A stretch of DNA of 11,778 nt from Apophysomyces variabilis (Eukaryota; Mucoromycota; Mucoromycetes; Mucorales; Mucoraceae). The position numbers and the translations under genes were made by a program. Positions 8,942 to 11,778 of this stretch are shown here, in pieces. The stretch spans positions 1,960 to 13,737 of the forward strand of contig MZZL01000085.1 in NCBI GenBank assembly GCA_002749535.1, read 5' to 3'. Numbering within the stretch: position 1 is the stretch's first letter; each line of letters starts with the position of its first letter. The notes beneath the pieces are model-generated. The model had not been told where the DNA came from. It searched no databases and saw only the letters and a program-made list of their open reading frames with translations.

Positions 8942-9300
8942 TATTATTTCCTTGGATCTGAGTTTTATTCTGAATCACTGTAACGTAGTTGATCAGTCAA
9001 ACTTGCAGCAGATCAGGGAAACGATAAGATAAATAAAAAATAAGGATCATAAAAGATGATTTTATTCTTTTGCAATTGCTTCTCTATTTATATTTTTGTT
9101 TTGTACCTGAAGAATAATAGCAAAACAATTCTAGTTCTAAGACCATGGGAAAGAATATCATTCGATACATTATATTTCTTGATTATTCAATCTTAAACAT
9201 AATCGTTCTTCTGCTTCTTCTGTGTTGTTCTTCGATCCAATTTGTTCTTCAACTTCAGGTATGGCAAAATCGAAGTCCAAATCCCAGATATCAGGATCTT
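8942..9300 (-). repeat. 5' LTR of element B (last 9 bases lost)
   Basis: Aligns without gaps to 4044-4402, with about 20 transitions and one transversion. The inner end reads TATTAT where the partner has TGTCAT (both transitions). The outer end stops at 9300: the partner's last bases ACCATGACA are replaced by unrelated GTGTCGAAG. A minus-strand TATAAATA lies at 9085-9092, 150 bases before the LTR end. Confidence 0.9.
9085..9092 (-). promoter_or_regulatory. TATA-like box in the element B 5' LTR
   Basis: Minus-strand TATAAATA, kept unchanged in both LTR copies (partner 4187-4194). It would direct transcription of the element toward gag at 8764. Confidence 0.55.
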
Positions 9301-9579
9301 GTGTCGAAGCTGGAATCAGCACATGAATGCAAAGACTCTTTTTGCTAAAGCCTTCCAAGAAGTTCTCGAAGTTGCAGTTGGTTTCCAAGAAGTTCCTAGA
9401 TACTTCTCGCATCTTCAGCCTTGTAGAAAATTATAGAAATATCATACATATAAATACTTTGGATAGTTGGTGAAAAATAAACATCATTGAATTCCCTTGT
9501 ACACTTTTATCTTTTACTTCTGTTCCTTTATGATTTCTATATTCCAGCTTGATTGGCAACTCACGTCCAAAATAGTAGC
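9301..9579. other. Unassigned promoter- or LTR-like segment, no gene
   Basis: Lies between the broken end of element B and the proposed element C LTR. It contains TTCCAAGAAGTTC twice (9353-9365 and 9383-9395) and a plus-strand TATAAATA at 9449-9456, followed by a T-rich stretch. This layout resembles the U3/R part of another LTR, but there is no second copy in the window and no primer site after it. It may be the outer part of a longer element C LTR or a separate fragment. Confidence 0.35.
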
Positions 9580-9887
9580 TGTGAATCAACTTTACGAAAA
9601 CGACACTTGTGTCATATCCTTTTTGCTACTTTCAGAATATACACGTTCCATACAACTGATTGGTAACATGAACGCTCAATATGACTCATGTTATAAAAGT
9701 ATACTTCAAGTACAACTCTCCATGACTCACATCCCGTCAAGCTTACAGCAAAGCAGTTAGTATAAATATCTAAAATAGAAAACACAATAAACATTATCTA
9801 TCGTTTGTCTTTATTTGTTATTGTCACTTTCATCTATCTTTCTCAGTGATCTTGCATGGTTATATCAGATCAAGGATTGATACAACA
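9580..9887 (+). repeat. 5' LTR of element C (~308 bp, left end uncertain)
   Basis: The right end is firm: ...GATTGATACAACA, then AT, then a primer-binding site. TATAAATA at 9761-9768 lies 127 bases before the end, and the last 125 bases resemble the element A LTR. The left end at TGTGAATC (9580) is chosen only because it gives TG...CA ends and a length like the other LTRs. Confidence 0.6.
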
Positions 9888-9889
9888 AT

Positions 9890-9902
9890 TGGTAGCTGAT
9901 GC
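9890..9902 (+). promoter_or_regulatory. Primer-binding site of element C
   Basis: TGGTAGCTGATGC, identical over 13 bases to the element B site and also two bases (AT) after an LTR ending in a run of CA-type bases. It shows that an LTR retrotransposon in plus orientation begins here. Confidence 0.75.
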
Positions 9903-9912
9903 TTTTGGATTA

Positions 9913-10083
9913 ATGGAAAACGTTAAAAACATTTTGATACTGAGCCAAGAAGATAAAAATCGTTTTGAAATCGAGGAGCGTGTACACAAGTTACTCCCTC
10001 AAGAAGTCATTGAAGAATACATCAAGTATCATACCACTATGACCACAGGGTCAACTAAAAGTAGTAACATTTACTACTTTTAG
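9913..10083 (+). pseudogene. Element C truncated gag start, running into the right array
   Basis: An open frame of 56 codons starts at the ATG at 9913 (MENVKNILILSQEDKN), 11 bases after the primer site. It is charged and probably helical (FEIEERVHKLLPQEVIEEYIKY) and then reads into the minisatellite, where it stops at 10083. Its place right after LTR and primer site makes a gag N-terminus likely, but I find no recognisable capsid motif. The frame could also be open from 9856 inside the LTR. Everything from gag to the 3' LTR is absent. The end at the CACTAT-hairpin-array junction mirrors the end of the element D gag. Confidence 0.4.
10041..10052. repeat. Short inverted repeat at the right array boundary
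   Basis: GACCACAGGGTC, with GACC/GGTC arms. It is preceded by CACTAT and followed by ACTAAAAGTAGT, the same order as at 547-515 read on the minus strand. Confidence 0.55.
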
Positions 10084-10310
10084 TAAATACTAAAGATGCC
10101 CTGTTAGTTATAAAGTAGTAAAAAAGTAGTAACTACTAAAATTCAACTACAATTATAAAGTAGTAGAAAAGTAGTAACCACTACAATTTCAGACAGCGAT
10201 CAAGTAGTTAAAAAGTAGTAACTACTAAATTTTGAGACAGCGATCAAGTAGTTAAAAGTAGTGATTACTATAATTCATAGTAGTAGTAAAGTAGTAATAA
10301 AGTAGTGATG
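10054..10310 (+). repeat. Right minisatellite array, inverted relative to the left, 44-bp period
   Basis: AGTAGT cores begin at 10060, 10114, 10125, 10159, 10170, 10203, 10214, 10247, 10257, 10279, 10290 and 10301. They come in pairs 10-11 bp apart (one helical turn), and pairs recur every 43-45 bp. Several form palindromes, such as AGTAGTAACTACT at 10125-10137 and ATTTACTACTTTTAGTAAAT at 10069-10088. AGACAGCGATCAAGTAGTT is duplicated at 10191 and 10235. The first unit, ACTAAAAGTAGT (10054), is the reverse complement of the left-array core. Confidence 0.88.
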
Positions 10311-11062
10311 GTAAAGTACGTTTTATTAGATAAAAGAACCCATGTAATTACACTAAAGAAACTAGTCCTATATTTTTGTTTACATTTACTTACCATGACC
10401 AGAAAAGAAAAATATGTGCAAACGCATTTTAACAAGGATAATAACCTTACAATGAGAACAATGATTAATAAATAGAGTTAACGTTGTTAGCCAAAAAGAT
10501 TTTCAAAGTAAGCCTCATAGATAGCTGCAACACAAGGATCTTATGAAATACAAAAAGATGAGTAACTATAAACCATATGAAAAGGATCCTTTACCTTATA
10601 GCCGTAATGAAAGTGAGAACAGATTCCAAGTCATCTGTACAATAGCGATAAAGCAGTGACAATGCCGTTTACTGTGCAAAGCTTTATACTAGTATACTAA
10701 AAAAAGAGAGTGTTAAACTTTCAATTATAAGCACAGCAATAAGAAGTAAGCAACTCAATTACCTTGGTGAAACTGATTTTGAGTGCTGAAGCTGTACAGT
10801 GTTTTGTTTGGAATGAGGCGCAAAAGTAATAGTGATAGTTGAGTGTACTATAGGAGGTGTAAGAAGACGTTGTAAGAAATAAACAAATTACCTATTGACT
10901 GACAAAAAGCACTACATAGAATGCCCATTAGCGCCAACACTAATTGCCTGTAGTATAGAGAGGTTAGCATGTACTTTGTTAGACAATAGTACCTATACAA
11001 ATAATGTTAGAGTAGAATGAAGGAAAGTAATGACTTGCACGCCAAAAAAAAAACTTTAACCG
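10311..11062. other. AT-rich stretch without a clear gene
   Basis: About 750 bases with no long reading frame, no LTR and no RNA gene that I can see. On the minus strand it holds several splice-donor-like sites: GTAAGTAAATGT (~10393, matching 11333-11322), GTAAAG (~10597), GTAATTG (10762) and GTAATTTG (10891). They may reflect small exons of an unrecognised or decayed gene. A run of ten A lies just before the right direct repeat. Confidence 0.5.
10763..10947 (-). other. Candidate pair of short spliced exons
   Basis: On the minus strand a branch-point-like GCTAAC and ACAG acceptor precede a 56-base open segment (10947-10892, hydrophobic: LVLALMGILCSAFC). Next come GTAATT ... CCTATAG, a possible 44-base intron, and an 85-base open segment (10847-10763) ending at an AAG/GTAATT donor. 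The frame stays open across the junction, and a further acceptor near 10690 would add about 19 codons before a stop. No start codon is found and AT-rich DNA makes such signals by chance, so this is weak. Confidence 0.18.
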
Positions 11063-11296
11063 GTATTAGGAGAGACGAAAAGAAGAACAAAAGAAGAAAA
11101 AAAAACGATGGTGGGAACTTTTTACTTGGTTTTTTGAGTCGATCTTGACACAGATTTTTATTGGTTAAATAGTTCTTATATCTGACGCAACCTATTTTAA
11201 ACTGTGGCCGCCTGTAACCTTATAGTTCTGAAATATAAGCAAGTGACTCTTTTACTGTTGGTCATTGCTTTGAGCAGAAAGTCTAACATATGTTTA
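11063..11296 (+). repeat. Right copy of the ~235-bp direct repeat (DR-R)
   Basis: Matches 1-235 with about three differences. It begins at GTATTAGG after AACCG and ends at ATATGTTTA; the next bases (TCAATAAGC) continue into the putative intron of the gene at 11334-11778, whereas the left copy continues into the A-run and array. Confidence 0.9.
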
Positions 11297-11333
11297 TCAA
11301 TAAGCATGCAATCAAGACATCACATTTACTTAC

Positions 11334-11778
11334 CTGTTACGTTGATTATAAGCATTCTGCCATTTGCGCTTAATCAGACAATCTGCCCCCCAGTAGTTCT
11401 CGCAAAGGTCCAAAGGGACACCCATCTCTAGCGCCATTGCCTCCATAGTAATATAAGCGGCTTTGCGCTTTTCACCTGGCACCTTGCTCCAGCTGTGTGT
11501 GGTCGCTGAGAAACCACACGCCACTTCTAGTTGCTGTAACACTGTTTGCGCCTTCTGTCCCAGATGCAGGTACTGGGATTGCAAGAATGACACTGGCGAC
11601 TGAGGGTGCTCATGGCAGATAAGAAAGTGTAAGCTTTGAAGGATGGAGCTTTTTCCCTGCTGTCTTTTGTGATCCCTCGCTTCTAACCAGTGCAGAGTGG
11701 ACGTATCCAAGTCAACAGGCAAGTGAGACTGTAACAGAATAGGTTGATTCCAAATATCTTTGGGAACCCAGCGGGAAG
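11334..11778 (-). CDS. Unrecognised protein, 5'-partial exon ending at a splice donor
   Basis: A minus-strand frame is open from the window edge (SRWVPKDIWNQP) for about 148 codons without a stop. It has higher GC and more CpG than the retroelement DNA to its left. I do not recognise the family. Visible features are a basic HWLEARDHKRQQGKSSILQS segment, a helical middle, and a C-terminal VPLDLCENYWGADCLIKRKW with two Cys and aromatic residues. The exon probably ends at 11334, since CAG/GTAAGT there is a near-perfect donor; unspliced, it would stop three residues later at 11330. If spliced, the intron reaches into the right direct repeat (acceptor-like ACAG near 11253). No ATG is found in frame in the window, so the start lies outside. 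It may be a host gene or gene cargo of a DNA transposon. Confidence 0.6.

Larger units (their letters stand above)
4044..9300 (-). mobile_element. Element B: near-complete Ty3/gypsy LTR retrotransposon
   Basis: About 5.26 kb on the minus strand, in the order 5' LTR (9300-8942), primer-binding site, leader with three repeats, gag, pol (protease, RT, RNase H, integrase), polypurine tract and 3' LTR (4411-4044). RNase H before integrase, and a GPY/F end, place it in Ty3/gypsy (Metaviridae-type) elements. All parts are present and in order, but gag has 7 and pol 18 in-frame stops. LTR identity is about 94%. The 5' LTR lacks its last 9 bases at 9300, so a target-site duplication cannot be tested. 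Elements A and C border it on each side in the opposite orientation. Confidence 0.92.

Noticed and set aside
9145..9436. Open frames on both strands in the element B 5' LTR and beyond
   Set aside because: They fall in LTR sequence that is repeated at 4044-4411; there are no protein motifs.
236..11062. Terminal inverted repeats at the inner edges of the direct repeats
   Set aside because: I compared 236-300 with the reverse complement of 10310-10400 and 10960-11062; only a 9-base match (CATGCTAAC, 279 and 10963) at unequal distances was seen, which is not enough.
1..11296. The 235-bp direct repeats as LTRs of a giant element
   Set aside because: No TG...CA ends, no primer-binding site beside either copy and no polypurine tract next to them.

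Overview
The window looks like a repeat-rich, AT-rich stretch of a fungal nuclear genome, most likely a basidiomycete of the Agaricomycetes. That rests on the type of Ty3/gypsy elements, their tRNA-iMet-like primer sites, and short intron-like gaps. No species can be named. Almost the whole window is decayed LTR-retrotransposon DNA. Only the right margin (11334-11778) looks like undamaged, non-element coding sequence.

Layout: a direct repeat of about 235 bp lies at 1-235 and again at 11063-11296, bounding about 10.8 kb. Inside it, a minisatellite of ACTACTTTTAGT cores repeats every ~20 bp at 295-526. It is followed by a nearly intact gag-like gene on the minus strand (502-1611, element D, one in-frame TGA) with a TATA-like box at 1740-1747. 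Element A (plus strand, ~2054-4021) is a 5'-deleted gypsy element keeping an RNase H tail, a DD35E integrase and a 3' LTR. Element B (minus strand, 4044-9300) is structurally almost complete: 3' LTR, polypurine tract, pol (protease, RT, RNase H, integrase), gag, a leader with three hairpin-type repeats, primer-binding site and 5' LTR. Element C (plus strand, ~9580-10083) is a 5' LTR, primer site and about 56 codons of a probable gag start that run into a second minisatellite (10054-10310). This second array has the opposite orientation to the first and a 44-bp higher-order period. An AT-rich stretch without clear genes follows (10311-11062).

None of the retroelements could make a working polyprotein as written. 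B carries 7 stops in gag and 18 in pol, yet no frame shift in either; its two LTRs differ by about 20 transitions and one transversion. This points to cytosine deamination (methylation or a RIP-like process) rather than indel decay.

The least ordinary structures are the two mirror-image minisatellite arrays, each abutting the 3' end of a gag-like reading frame through the same short hairpin, the 98-99% identical direct repeats around the whole block, and the triple hairpin repeat in B's leader. No function can be assigned to the arrays from sequence alone.
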